From Berkiella sp050247135 (GTDB taxonomy: Bacteria > Pseudomonadota > Gammaproteobacteria > Berkiellales > Berkiellaceae): DNA of 22,856 nucleotides. Under the pieces are notes generated by a model. That model saw nothing but the letters and a program-made list of their open reading frames with translations, made no database searches and was not told the origin of the DNA. Positions 16,231 to 22,744 of the stretch are shown in pieces. A program made the position numbers and the translations under genes. Location of the stretch: the NCBI GenBank assembly GCA_050247135.1, contig JBFWUT010000044.1:1-22856 (forward strand), given 5' to 3'. The stretch's first letter is position 1, and every line of letters begins with the position of its first letter.

Positions 16231-17541
16231 TTAACCTCTTTTGTTGCTTTCACCCAGTAACGCTGATGCCAAACCAGCATATTGTTGGCAAAGCTTTTCC
16301 CAATGATATTTAGTTGTCTTAATTTTCAAGTCCCACCCACCTTCAGCAACCAGACTTTCTTCAAGTACCGATTGTAAAGCGTAAAGCTGTGAACGAAGCT
16401 GCCCTTGTTCTGGTGGTAAATACACACTACCTTCAATAGTTTCGATGCTTAGCCTACCTTGCAAAGCTTCCCGCAGCAAATCTAATCCTTCTTTGGTCAG
16501 GCTTGAGACCCATACCTTAGTTATGCTTCCATCTTTTTCTTGCTCAAAATCGCCCGGGAAGTGCCCCTGGTCATGCAACAAATCGGCCTTGTTGAAAATA
16601 TACAACTGAGGAACCTCGTCAGCCCCGATTTCTTTGAGCACCTGATTAACTTCGTGAATATGCTCTTCACGTTTCGCATCATGCGCGTCGACAACATGCA
16701 AAAGGAGTATAGCTTGTTTGGTTTCTTCTAACGTAGCTCTAAAGGCATCTACTAAAGTATGCGGTAATTGCCGAATAAATCCTACCGTATCCGCTAAAAC
16801 AGCTTTGCCAATCCCTGTTAACTCGATAGCCCGCAAGGTGGGATCGAGCGTTGCAAACAGCTGATTTGCAACGAAAACATGCGCCCCGGTCAAGGCGTTA
16901 AATAAGGTCGACTTACCAGCGTTGGTGTAGCCTACTAGGGCAATGGTGGGAATTTCTGCTCTCTTTCTGGCATGTCGGCTTTGTTCTCTTTGCTGACGGA
17001 CTTTATCCAAGCGTTTTTCAATCGCTATAATGCGATCGCGAATTAATCGACGATCTGTTTCCAATTGGGTTTCACCAGGACCTCTTAACCCAATCCCCCC
17101 TTTTTGTCGCTCAAGGTGGGTCCATCCTCTTACAAGTCGCGTCGAAAGATGCTCTAACTGTGCTAGTTCAACCTGTAGTTTACCTTCAAAGGTTCGGGCG
17201 CGTTGTGCAAAGATAGCAAGGATTAAACCCGTTCTGGATAGTACGCGGCACTTCACAAAGCGCTCAACGTTCCTTTCTTGTGAAGGGCTTAATTCATGGT
17301 TAAAAATAACCACTTCTGCCTCATGAAGGGTAACCGCTTCTAAAATCTCGGTTAATTTTCCCTGACCAATGTAATGTTTAGGATCAGGTTTATCGCGTGT
17401 TGCAGTCACCTTTGCAACAGTTAAAGCTCCAGCTGCAAAGGCGAGCTCTCCCAGCTCTATGAGATCGGCTTGGTCAATTTGATGTCGAAAGGTTACATGG
17501 ACAAGAACAGCCCGTTCACCGCGCTCTGGCCGTTCAAACAA
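16231..17541 (-). CDS. hflX: Ribosome-associated GTPase HflX
   Basis: HflX binds the 50S subunit and splits stalled ribosomes, notably after heat stress. The 436-residue product has the N-terminal HflX domain and the conserved linker GIGLRGPGETQLE (149-161). The G domain follows, with G1 GYTNAGKST (204-212), G3 DTVGF (251-255) and G4 NKAD. The frame can be extended to TTG at 17589 inside hfq. I chose TTG 17539-17541 because a strong AAGGGGAG lies 8 bases upstream and the resulting start LFERPERGERAVLVH aligns with E. coli HflX (MFDRYDAGEQAVLVH). It lies 28 bases downstream of hfq. Confidence 0.95.
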   Translation of the reverse strand: MFERPERGERAVLVHVTFRHQIDQADLIELGELAFAAGALTVAKVTATRDKPDPKHYIGQGKLTEILEAVTLHEAEVVIFNHELSPSQERNVERFVKCRVLSRTGLILAIFAQRARTFEGKLQVELAQLEHLSTRLVRGWTHLERQKGGIGLRGPGETQLETDRRLIRDRIIAIEKRLDKVRQQREQSRHARKRAEIPTIALVGYTNAGKSTLFNALTGAHVFVANQLFATLDPTLRAIELTGIGKAVLADTVGFIRQLPHTLVDAFRATLEETKQAILLLHVVDAHDAKREEHIHEVNQVLKEIGADEVPQLYIFNKADLLHDQGHFPGDFEQEKDGSITKVWVSSLTKEGLDLLREALQGRLSIETIEGSVYLPPEQGQLRSQLYALQSVLEESLVAEGGWDLKIKTTKYHWEKLCQQYAGLASALLGESNKRG

Positions 17542-17549
17542 CGATGGTG

Positions 17550-17557
17550 CTCCCCTT
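17550..17557 (-). promoter_or_regulatory. Ribosome binding site that fixes a TTG start for hflX
   Basis: On the minus strand this reads AAGGGGAG, 8 bases before TTG at 17539-17541. No ATG or GTG in the hflX frame competes nearby. A strong Shine-Dalgarno with a weak initiation codon could set HflX below Hfq in amount. Confidence 0.75.
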
Positions 17558-17569
17558 GAATGGCGATAG

Positions 17570-17833
17570 TTATTGGTTGCCTGCAGCAAACTCTTCGTTC
17601 GCTTGTCCCACTACCGGTAATTTAGTAGTGATATTTCTAGCTGGGACAACCGTCGAAATGGCATGTTTATATACCATCTGACTAACGCTATTTTTTAATA
17701 ACACAACAAATTGGTCAAAAGACTCAACTTGCCCTTGTAATTTAATTCCATTGACCAAGTAGATCGAAACCGGAATTTTCTCTTTACGCAAGGCATTGAG
17801 AAAAGGGTCTTGTAATGATTGCCCTTTTGGCAT
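17570..17833 (-). CDS. hfq: RNA chaperone Hfq
   Basis: Hfq forms a hexameric ring that pairs small RNAs with mRNAs. The 87-residue product starts MPKGQSLQDPFLNALRKEKI and keeps the proximal-face RNA contacts Q8, F42 and Y55-K56-H57 of the Sm2 motif YKHAIS (55-60). The core to about residue 66 is almost the E. coli sequence. The C-terminal tail is short (about 21 residues against about 36 in E. coli) and ends EEFAAGNQ, keeping some acidic residues. The ATG has AAGGAG 7 bases upstream. In the classical order miaA precedes hfq; here the gene upstream on the same strand is a TPM-domain protein, 135 bases away. Confidence 0.98.
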   Translation of the reverse strand: MPKGQSLQDPFLNALRKEKIPVSIYLVNGIKLQGQVESFDQFVVLLKNSVSQMVYKHAISTVVPARNITTKLPVVGQANEEFAAGNQ

Positions 17834-17931
17834 TGGACCGCTCCTTATTTTCCTAGTTGCTATTTACAACTGTGTAATCCTTTAGCTTTAACAGTCTACC
17901 ACGGCTTAAGGGCAAGCTAAATGCCCCAACT

Positions 17932-17953
17932 TTGCCTAAAATTGCCTAAAATT
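17932..17953. repeat. Two tandem copies of TTGCCTAAAA upstream of hfq
   Basis: TTGCCTAAAA occurs at 17932-17941 and 17942-17951, and the start of a third copy follows. A small stem GGGCA/TGCCC (17910-17914, 17922-17926) lies nearby. Together they occupy the gap between the TPM-domain gene and hfq. One helical turn of spacing makes a protein binding site possible. Nothing else in this gap is recognisable. Confidence 0.4.
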
Positions 17954-17968
17954 GAGTTAGTCGTGATA

Positions 17969-18697
17969 TCAAACAGACTCGATATGACGGTGGCTTCGCC
18001 ACATAGACATACTCAGGCTGACTTCTTCGTTATACAGTTTCGATGTTTCATCGCCTAAGGGCATTTCATGCCATTTTGGCCGAGAAAAGAGAACTTGCAG
18101 CCCAATGATTGCAGCGCCAACCAGGCTTAGCTGCGCCATCCATTTCAAAAAGGTGATGAAGGCAAAATGGCTAAAAGGGTTGACGCCAGAAGCGCTTGGC
18201 CAATCTTCCAAAGCGCCAACCATGGCGGCACAAGCTCTAAAAATGGACGTATTCATCTGTTCTTCTAGTAACCTTGGCGTAAGAATTTTCTGTTGGATTT
18301 CCTTTAAGGCGCACTCCAAAGAATTATCCACACGAACTTCTTTATTTAAAACAATAACAGCCTGATGAATGCTGGTATTAAACACTAAATAGCCCCGTTT
18401 ATGCTGCAAATCACTGTGGGGATGTCTTACTTCCCATTCATTGATGAGTTTTTTTGCATATTCTTTGGGCTCTTGCGTATCTTGGTTGACAACAAAAACT
18501 GTCAGATCGGCTCGGCCTTCTTTTGCGGTTTGTGACAATAACGCTTCTAGATCCACTCGAGTATTCTCGTTCAAAAGATGATCTACATCGATTACTCGCT
18601 TTTGAAAAAACTCAGCTTGTGCGGGAAGAGCTATTAATGACAATAAGCCCAAGATGAGGGCTAATGCCGCCATTTTTATTGTGTTACTGATGCGCAT
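17969..18697 (-). CDS. Exported, membrane-anchored TPM-domain protein (YgcG-like)
   Basis: A 242-residue protein with a signal peptide ending LIALPAQA before EFFQKRV. A TPM (YgcG) domain follows at about 30-160, recognisable from VDHLLNENTRVDLEALL, DLTVFVVN, the EYAKKLINEW helix, RGYLVFNTSIHQAVIVLN and the final amphipathic helices. A membrane segment lies near 180-200, followed by a cytoplasmic tail ending HIESV. TPM domains have been linked to phosphatase activity in plants and to photosystem repair, but the bacterial role is unclear. The frame extends to TTG 18712, but ATG 18695-18697 has GGAG 6 bases upstream. It follows a LemA-like gene by 105 bases. The lemA-TPM pairing is a common bacterial arrangement and supports both calls. 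Confidence 0.8.
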   Translation of the reverse strand: MRISNTIKMAALALILGLLSLIALPAQAEFFQKRVIDVDHLLNENTRVDLEALLSQTAKEGRADLTVFVVNQDTQEPKEYAKKLINEWEVRHPHSDLQHKRGYLVFNTSIHQAVIVLNKEVRVDNSLECALKEIQQKILTPRLLEEQMNTSIFRACAAMVGALEDWPSASGVNPFSHFAFITFLKWMAQLSLVGAAIIGLQVLFSRPKWHEMPLGDETSKLYNEEVSLSMSMWRSHRHIESV

Positions 18698-18802
18698 TAG
18701 GAGCTCCGTCAATCGCCTTTCATAGCGGGTTTATCAGGAGCTCAGTGTATCAGTTCATCAATTAACTAACAACGATATTGGTCGGCCTGATGCCAGCCTT
18801 CA

Positions 18803-19390
18803 TCATGTGGCCTCGGGTAATTGGCTGGGTATTTTGAGGGCAAATTGATAGGAGATCCGGTTATAGAACCCTTGAGGAAATCCATTGAGGTAACTGTTGT
18901 AACGCTTGATGTAGCCATTCAAGAGCTCTTCCTTTCCAGAGACGCTTTTATTGATCTCATGCCACTGATTGATTATGAGGAAGTACTGTCGATTGTGTGC
19001 TAGGCCTGGGTATTTTTGCGCTACCTTATGGGTTTTAGACACGCTTTCAATCAGTGCTTTTTGTAACTCTACATACCTAAGCGCCAGTTTAGGATCAGAT
19101 AATATTTGCTCGGGTCGCTGATAATTGACCACCTCTTCATAATGCTGGGTGAGCTCTTGAGTTAATGCTCGCTCTTGGGGGGCATAATTTTTCAGTAACT
19201 CAATGAGCTGGGGCAAAACTTGCGCTCGAAGATCTAAGGTGGCTCGATATTGCCCAAACGCCATATGAATTTTACGTTCCAGGTAATGAACCTTCTTGAC
19301 CCAAGCACCGTTCGCCCAATAACAAAAGAGAAGAGCGCCTATGACGCCAAAAACCATTTTGACCCGAAGGTTATTAAGTTGCTCTAGCAC
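18803..19390 (-). CDS. LemA-family membrane protein (divergent)
   Basis: A 195-residue protein with one membrane segment (about 11-28), after which the chain is helical and points out of the cytoplasm. Similarity to LemA is seen in the order of elements: LRAQVLPQLIELLKNYAPQE corresponds to the usual 'R.dLiPnLv..vk.ya.hE'. The final GYIKRYNSYLNGFPQGFYNRI corresponds to the usual 'YN..v..fP..l.a'. The middle is divergent. The function of LemA is not settled. The GTG start at 19388-19390 has AAGGGG 8 bases upstream; an ATG at codon 12 would cut into the membrane segment. The gene is upstream of, and presumably cotranscribed with, the TPM-domain gene, and divergent from the YhhQ-type gene. Confidence 0.7.
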   Translation of the reverse strand: MLEQLNNLRVKMVFGVIGALLFCYWANGAWVKKVHYLERKIHMAFGQYRATLDLRAQVLPQLIELLKNYAPQERALTQELTQHYEEVVNYQRPEQILSDPKLALRYVELQKALIESVSKTHKVAQKYPGLAHNRQYFLIINQWHEINKSVSGKEELLNGYIKRYNSYLNGFPQGFYNRISYQFALKIPSQLPEAT

Positions 19391-19415
19391 CCGCCTATCC
19401 CCTTAAGTACCTCAC

Positions 19416-19431
19416 CTTATCTAAGCATAAG
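19416..19431. promoter_or_regulatory. Inverted repeat between divergent lemA-like and yhhQ-like genes
   Basis: CTTAT (19416-19420) and ATAAG (19427-19431) flank a 6-base spacer in a 50-base divergent gap that must hold both promoters. It is a possible operator, but such AT-rich dyads arise easily by chance. Confidence 0.3.
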
Positions 19432-19445
19432 TTGAGAGAGATTGA

Positions 19446-19505
19446 ATGTGCAATATAGAACTCGATATCATGGTTTCCCCTATGGAGCCACAGAAAAAAG
19501 AATGA
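19446..19505 (+). CDS. Possible 19-codon leader ORF overlapping the yhhQ-type start
   Basis: ATG at 19446-19448 is preceded by GAGAGAG at suitable spacing. It opens a 19-codon frame whose TGA stop overlaps the ATG of the transporter gene as ATGA. The peptide (MCNIELDIMVSPMEPQKKE) has no recognisable similarity. The transporter's own ATG lacks a well-spaced Shine-Dalgarno, so translation may reach it through this ORF. The same stretch can also be read in the transporter frame from TTG 19442 or GTG 19448, giving a 20-codon extension instead. I cannot tell which is used. Confidence 0.4.
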   Translation: MCNIELDIMVSPMEPQKKE

Positions 19506-20308
19506 ACACTAACTCACCGTTAACAGCCGAATGCTACGCTAAACGACGAGAGAGGGTCTTTACCCTGTTGGCTGGCCTGTTTTTGGGAACACTTGGCATT
19601 ATCAATATTCTCGGCATCAGTCGTTTTATCGATCTCAGCTTCACCTTTGCCAATCTTGATATCCCTATGATTATCCCAATCGGTGTTTTACCTTACCCCA
19701 TCACGTTCTTATGCACAGATATTATTTCCGAGTTTTATGGCAAAGAGCGTGCTAATAACGTCGTATGGGTAGGACTGTTAGTGAATATCTGGATTTTATT
19801 TATCATCTGGATTGCCGGTTTTCTGCCCCCTAAGGTGGCATTTGACCCCATCACGGCTTTGCCTGCCCCATCGCATCCTGATTATGCTTTTTTTCGAATT
19901 CGAAATTTTACGACAGGATGTGTCATCGGCTCTATGCTTGCCTATTTAGCTGCACAATTATTAGATGTCCACCTTTTTCATTTCTGGAAAAAAGTCACCA
20001 AAGGCAAGCATTTGTGGCTCCGAAACAACGCATCGACACTCATCAGCCAACTCCTAGACACGACGATCGTGATCTTAGCAACCTATTACTTCACTGATGG
20101 TCTACCACTCACCCCCGAATCTAGTGTCTTTTCTCAGATCACCGCCTTAATACTCTGCTGTTATTGTTTTAAAGCCGCTTGCGCTTTATTGGACACTATT
20201 CCCTTCTACCTCGCCGTTTATAGCTTGTGCCATTACTTTGGTATCAATATAAAAAATATCAATGAAAAACCGCTATCCTTCCAGAGCGCTATGGCAGCTT
20301 CATCCTAG
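19502..20308 (+). CDS. Queuosine-precursor transporter, YhhQ/VUT family
   Basis: An inner-membrane protein of 268 residues with about six hydrophobic segments. The family signature lies at about 151-187: AQLLDVHLFHFWKKVTKGKH followed by LWLRNNASTLISQLLDT. In E. coli YhhQ imports preQ0/preQ1 for tRNA queuosine synthesis, and genomes that lack the de novo pathway depend on such importers. PITFLCTDIISEFYGKERA (about 66-84) is also typical of the family. The ATG at 19502 fits the usual short polar N-terminus, but it lacks a good ribosome binding site and overlaps a leader ORF; an in-frame TTG at 19442 is an alternative start. It is divergent from the lemA-like gene, and its transcript has no obvious terminator before the next gene. 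Confidence 0.88.
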   Translation: MNTNSPLTAECYAKRRERVFTLLAGLFLGTLGIINILGISRFIDLSFTFANLDIPMIIPIGVLPYPITFLCTDIISEFYGKERANNVVWVGLLVNIWILFIIWIAGFLPPKVAFDPITALPAPSHPDYAFFRIRNFTTGCVIGSMLAYLAAQLLDVHLFHFWKKVTKGKHLWLRNNASTLISQLLDTTIVILATYYFTDGLPLTPESSVFSQITALILCCYCFKAACALLDTIPFYLAVYSLCHYFGINIKNINEKPLSFQSAMAASS

Positions 20309-20451
20309 TCACTGACAATAATCTCAGCCCCCACCTTTTTCAAATTCGTCTATGATAGTGGTCACGATACAAAATTAAGTAGCAACAAACGCTGCATTTT
20401 TTTGGTTGCAAATAGAGTCAGTCCGTAAATTTATAACCGAAGGAGCACGCT

Positions 20452-20625
20452 ATGGATACGCCCAAAAAACCCATGCAAGATAAACCCGGTCAAAAACAAG
20501 GCCAACAAGGTCAATCACAAAGAGAACAACAACAAAGAGAACAACAACAAAGACAACAACAAGGTCAAAAAGGAAATCCTCATCAGACCGGCAGAACGGA
20601 TGATAAGGGCGGCAAAAAATTCTAA
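20452..20625 (+). CDS. 57-residue Gln-rich, highly hydrophilic small protein
   Basis: ATG at 20452 has AAGGAG 7 bases upstream, and a strong terminator follows the TAA closely, so this looks like a genuine short gene. The sequence runs MDTPKKPMQDKPGQKQG, then an array of RE/RQ and QQQ blocks (about 23-37), then an HQTGRTDDKGGKKF end. It has no hydrophobic residues to form a core, no signal peptide and no cysteine, so it should be unfolded in solution. I do not recognise it. The GG-KKF end and polar composition loosely recall small stress-related hydrophilic proteins, but no motif proves this. A membrane-protein-like ORF on the opposite strand is only its shadow. Confidence 0.7.
   Translation: MDTPKKPMQDKPGQKQGQQGQSQREQQQREQQQRQQQGQKGNPHQTGRTDDKGGKKF
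20518..20562 (+). repeat. 15-base tandem repeat inside the Gln-rich gene
   Basis: Three consecutive units of CAAAGAGAACAACAA, each encoding Gln-Arg-Glu-Gln-Gln. The third differs by G to C, making Glu into Gln. The period is a multiple of three, so copy-number change would keep the frame. Confidence 0.85.
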
Positions 20626-20633
20626 TTTTTTGC

Positions 20634-20667
20634 AAAAAAATAGAGAACGCAGGTTCTCTATTTTTTT
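20634..20667. terminator. Strong bidirectional intrinsic terminator
   Basis: A perfect 15-base-pair inverted repeat (20634-20648 with 20653-20667) encloses the loop GCAG. The inner stem is TAGAGAAC/GTTCTCTA, and its outer part consists of an A-run paired with a T-run, so it can terminate in both directions. It closes the Gln-rich gene and isolates the His-rich gene, which must then have its own promoter within about 45 bases. Confidence 0.92.
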
Positions 20668-20711
20668 GTGTGTAGTGACCTATAACCAATATACAGTTAA
20701 GGAGATAGATA

Positions 20712-21389
20712 ATGAAAAAATTTACTGATGCTCTTTTAGGAACAGCTAAAAAAAAGCACCATCATCACCATACTCATGAGGAAAAAGATGGACCCACATC
20801 AGAAAAAAAACATCACCATAAAAGTAAAGAAGGCAAACACCACCATAAACACGCTAAAAAAGTTAAAGACGTTCAAGCACCAACAACGCCATCACTGGTC
20901 GTGGCAGCTGAGCCGACTGTTATTGCAGCCAAACCCGATATTGTTGCAGCTCCTGTCACAAACGAAATGCCAAAAACACCTAGTGGCCCTTCTACCCAGA
21001 TTGGTTCGCCCTTGGTAGAGCAGCATTCTATCGTTGAATTATTACATGAGACGAATCCCATGGTTGCCAGTCACGCTCACGATATCATACAAAAAAGGCA
21101 ATCAGCTGAGCTGATTTTTTCGGGCGTTGGTACTGACGCACATGGCTTACATGGGCGCCTTGCCCCCCCGCATAGCATGACCCTCACTCCAGCGGGCATC
21201 CATTATCTAACGACAGATGAAGCCGTTTTGGCTATGGATAGAAAACAAGGGGAAAAGCACGTTCAAAGTAGAGAAAACATGCTAGAAAATTCAGAAGATG
21301 AACCAATCGGCAAAAAGCCCCCTCAAAGAGAATCAAAAAAGGAGGAGGAAGCACCGCTTGGTAAAGTCGTGAAGAGGAACAGAATTTAA
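20712..21389 (+). CDS. 225-residue His-rich protein of unknown function
   Basis: The ATG has AAGGAG 7 bases upstream. In the first 50 residues 13 are histidine (16-20, 22, 34-36, 43-45, 47), set in Lys-rich blocks, giving three imperfect Lys/His repeats that could bind Zn, Ni or Cu. A Pro/Ala/Val-rich linker (about 54-100) follows. The middle (about 103-185) looks folded, including SIVELLHETNPMVASHAHDI, FSGVGTDAHGLHGRL and MTLTPAGIHYLTTDEAVLAM. The end is charged, with KKEEEAPLGKVVKRNRI at residues 209-225. There is no signal peptide or membrane segment. I do not recognise the family. The acidic cluster about 13-15 residues from the C-terminus resembles the E-block of Dot/Icm effectors, a suggestion only. 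The stop is 4 bases from the convergent miaA stop. Confidence 0.85.
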   Translation: MKKFTDALLGTAKKKHHHHHTHEEKDGPTSEKKHHHKSKEGKHHHKHAKKVKDVQAPTTPSLVVAAEPTVIAAKPDIVAAPVTNEMPKTPSGPSTQIGSPLVEQHSIVELLHETNPMVASHAHDIIQKRQSAELIFSGVGTDAHGLHGRLAPPHSMTLTPAGIHYLTTDEAVLAMDRKQGEKHVQSRENMLENSEDEPIGKKPPQRESKKEEEAPLGKVVKRNRI

Positions 21390-21393
21390 GAGT

Positions 21394-22338
21394 CTATTCC
21401 AGCCATGCCTTGTTAAGGATTGCTCCGACCTTAGCTTGCATGGCTGGATCATTGAGATCGAAGCTTAACAACTGCGGCCAGGATCTAAGCCAAGTTAATT
21501 GCCTCTTTGCTAGCTGTCTTGTAGCAGCAATCGCTCTATCGCGCATATCATCATGGCTCAAATCACCAGATAAATATTGCCACACTTGACGATAGCCTAC
21601 AGCACGAATAGCTGGCATTGAATCGTTCAAATCACCTCTATCATAAAGAGCTTTGACTTCTTCTATCAAACCTTGTGATAACATCTCATCAAAACGTAAG
21701 GCAATACGTTGGTGAAGCACCTCTCTAGAGGTTTCTTCAGGGAGTATGCCTATATTGATAAAATCATAATTATGCAGCGCTGTTTTAGGCAAAGAAAGCC
21801 ATTGACTCATTGTTTTGCCTGTTTTTTCAAAGATTTCTAATGCTCGCAAAATCCGCTGAGGATCGGTTGGTTTGATTTGGCTAGCACGTTCGCTATCAAC
21901 AGTTTGTAACCGCTGATACAAATTAGCCAACCCTTTTTCTTGAAGTTGTTTTTCCAATTGCTGACGAATACTAGGATCACTCTCTGGCAGCTCTGACAAC
22001 CCTTGTTGTAGTGCTTTAAAGTACAGCATCGTCCCACCGACTAATACCGGTATTTTTTTACGGGATAGAATATCTTTAATAGCCAAGGTCGCATCATGAC
22101 AAAATTGTGCTGCGTTGTAGAGCTCTTTAGGGTCAAGCATATCCATTAAATGATGAGGGACTTGTTCTCGTTGTTCACGACTTGGTTTTCCTGAGCCAAT
22201 ATCTAAGCCTTTATAGACTTGTGCAGAATCGACGTTAATAATTTCAATAGGAAAATGCTCGCCCAAAGCCAGAGACAAGTTAGTTTTACCGCTGGCAGTG
22301 GGGCCAAGAATACAAATAATGGGGGATGAATTAGGCAT
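21394..22338 (-). CDS. miaA: tRNA dimethylallyltransferase MiaA
   Basis: MiaA transfers a dimethylallyl group to N6 of A37 in tRNAs that read codons starting with U. The 314-residue product (E. coli: 316) has the P-loop GPTASGKT (12-19), then INVDSAQVYKGLDIGSGKP, the HHLMDMLDP segment and VGGTMLYFKAL. It also has QRILRALEIFEKTGK and the C-terminal AIRAVGYRQVWQYL and RQLAKRQLTWLR. The frame extends to a TTG at 22368, but ATG 22336-22338 gives the family N-terminus. That ATG overlaps the stop of the upstream small membrane-protein gene by 8 bases, so coupling is likely. In many gammaproteobacteria miaA lies directly before hfq; here about 3.5 kb of other genes intervene. Confidence 0.96.
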   Translation of the reverse strand: MPNSSPIICILGPTASGKTNLSLALGEHFPIEIINVDSAQVYKGLDIGSGKPSREQREQVPHHLMDMLDPKELYNAAQFCHDATLAIKDILSRKKIPVLVGGTMLYFKALQQGLSELPESDPSIRQQLEKQLQEKGLANLYQRLQTVDSERASQIKPTDPQRILRALEIFEKTGKTMSQWLSLPKTALHNYDFINIGILPEETSREVLHQRIALRFDEMLSQGLIEEVKALYDRGDLNDSMPAIRAVGYRQVWQYLSGDLSHDDMRDRAIAATRQLAKRQLTWLRSWPQLLSFDLNDPAMQAKVGAILNKAWLE

Positions 22339-22612
22339 TTTTCTTGAATACGGCTTTAAATAAGGCAAACAAGCTGATAATAATCCACACTGATTCCATA
22401 ATCACAGCAGGTGTGTTCCAATCTAAAATCAACGAATAAAGAATAAAGGTGGCACCAATTAAATTAGTCAGTGAATAAATAACACTTTCAGAAGTAATCC
22501 GTTTAGACTGCAACAAATAATAAGCCATTAAAAGAATAATGACGCCGACAATACCGACCCCATTTCCCATTTGAATTAAAAACTCACCCAAGATATCACC
22601 GCTTTTTTTCAA
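22331..22612 (-). CDS. Small membrane protein, CBU_0592-like family
   Basis: About 93 residues with three or so hydrophobic segments. Residues 15-35 (MGNGVGIVGVIILLMAYYLLQ), an SVIYSLTNLIGATFILYSLI stretch, a WNTPAVIMESVWIIIS stretch and a basic end KAVFKKNA match the layout of the small membrane proteins named after Coxiella CBU_0592. Their function is unknown. The start is uncertain: TTG 22610-22612, TTG 22589-22591 and ATG 22568-22570 are all possible, and none has a strong ribosome binding site. The ATG would place the start at residue 15. The stop overlaps the miaA start, so the two are one unit. No clear promoter is visible upstream. Confidence 0.75.
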   Translation of the reverse strand: MKKSGDILGEFLIQMGNGVGIVGVIILLMAYYLLQSKRITSESVIYSLTNLIGATFILYSLILDWNTPAVIMESVWIIISLFALFKAVFKKNA

Positions 22613-22744
22613 AAATAACTTAGCTATTTTACATAAATCAACAGAAAATAGATAGCACAGGCCATGTAAAAATGTCTGATTAATGTCGCCCTTGGTCTAA
22701 TTGATTAAAGAGGAGCTACCCTAAAATAGGCAAAAAGAGGAAGC

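Noticed and set aside
17030..17326. 98-codon plus-strand ORF opposite hflX.
   Set aside because: Shadow frame inside the conserved HflX coding region, with no supporting signal.
20450..20689. Minus-strand ORF of 79 codons with a run of Val/Phe/Leu, looking like a membrane protein.
   Set aside because: It is the exact complement of the CAA/GAA-rich Gln repeat gene: GTT/TTC-type codons arise from the repeat. It also runs through the terminator hairpin. The plus-strand gene has the ribosome binding site.
22339..22368. Ten-residue N-terminal extension of MiaA from a TTG.
   Set aside because: The extension lies in the upstream overlapping gene. The ATG at 22338 gives the family-standard start close to the P-loop.
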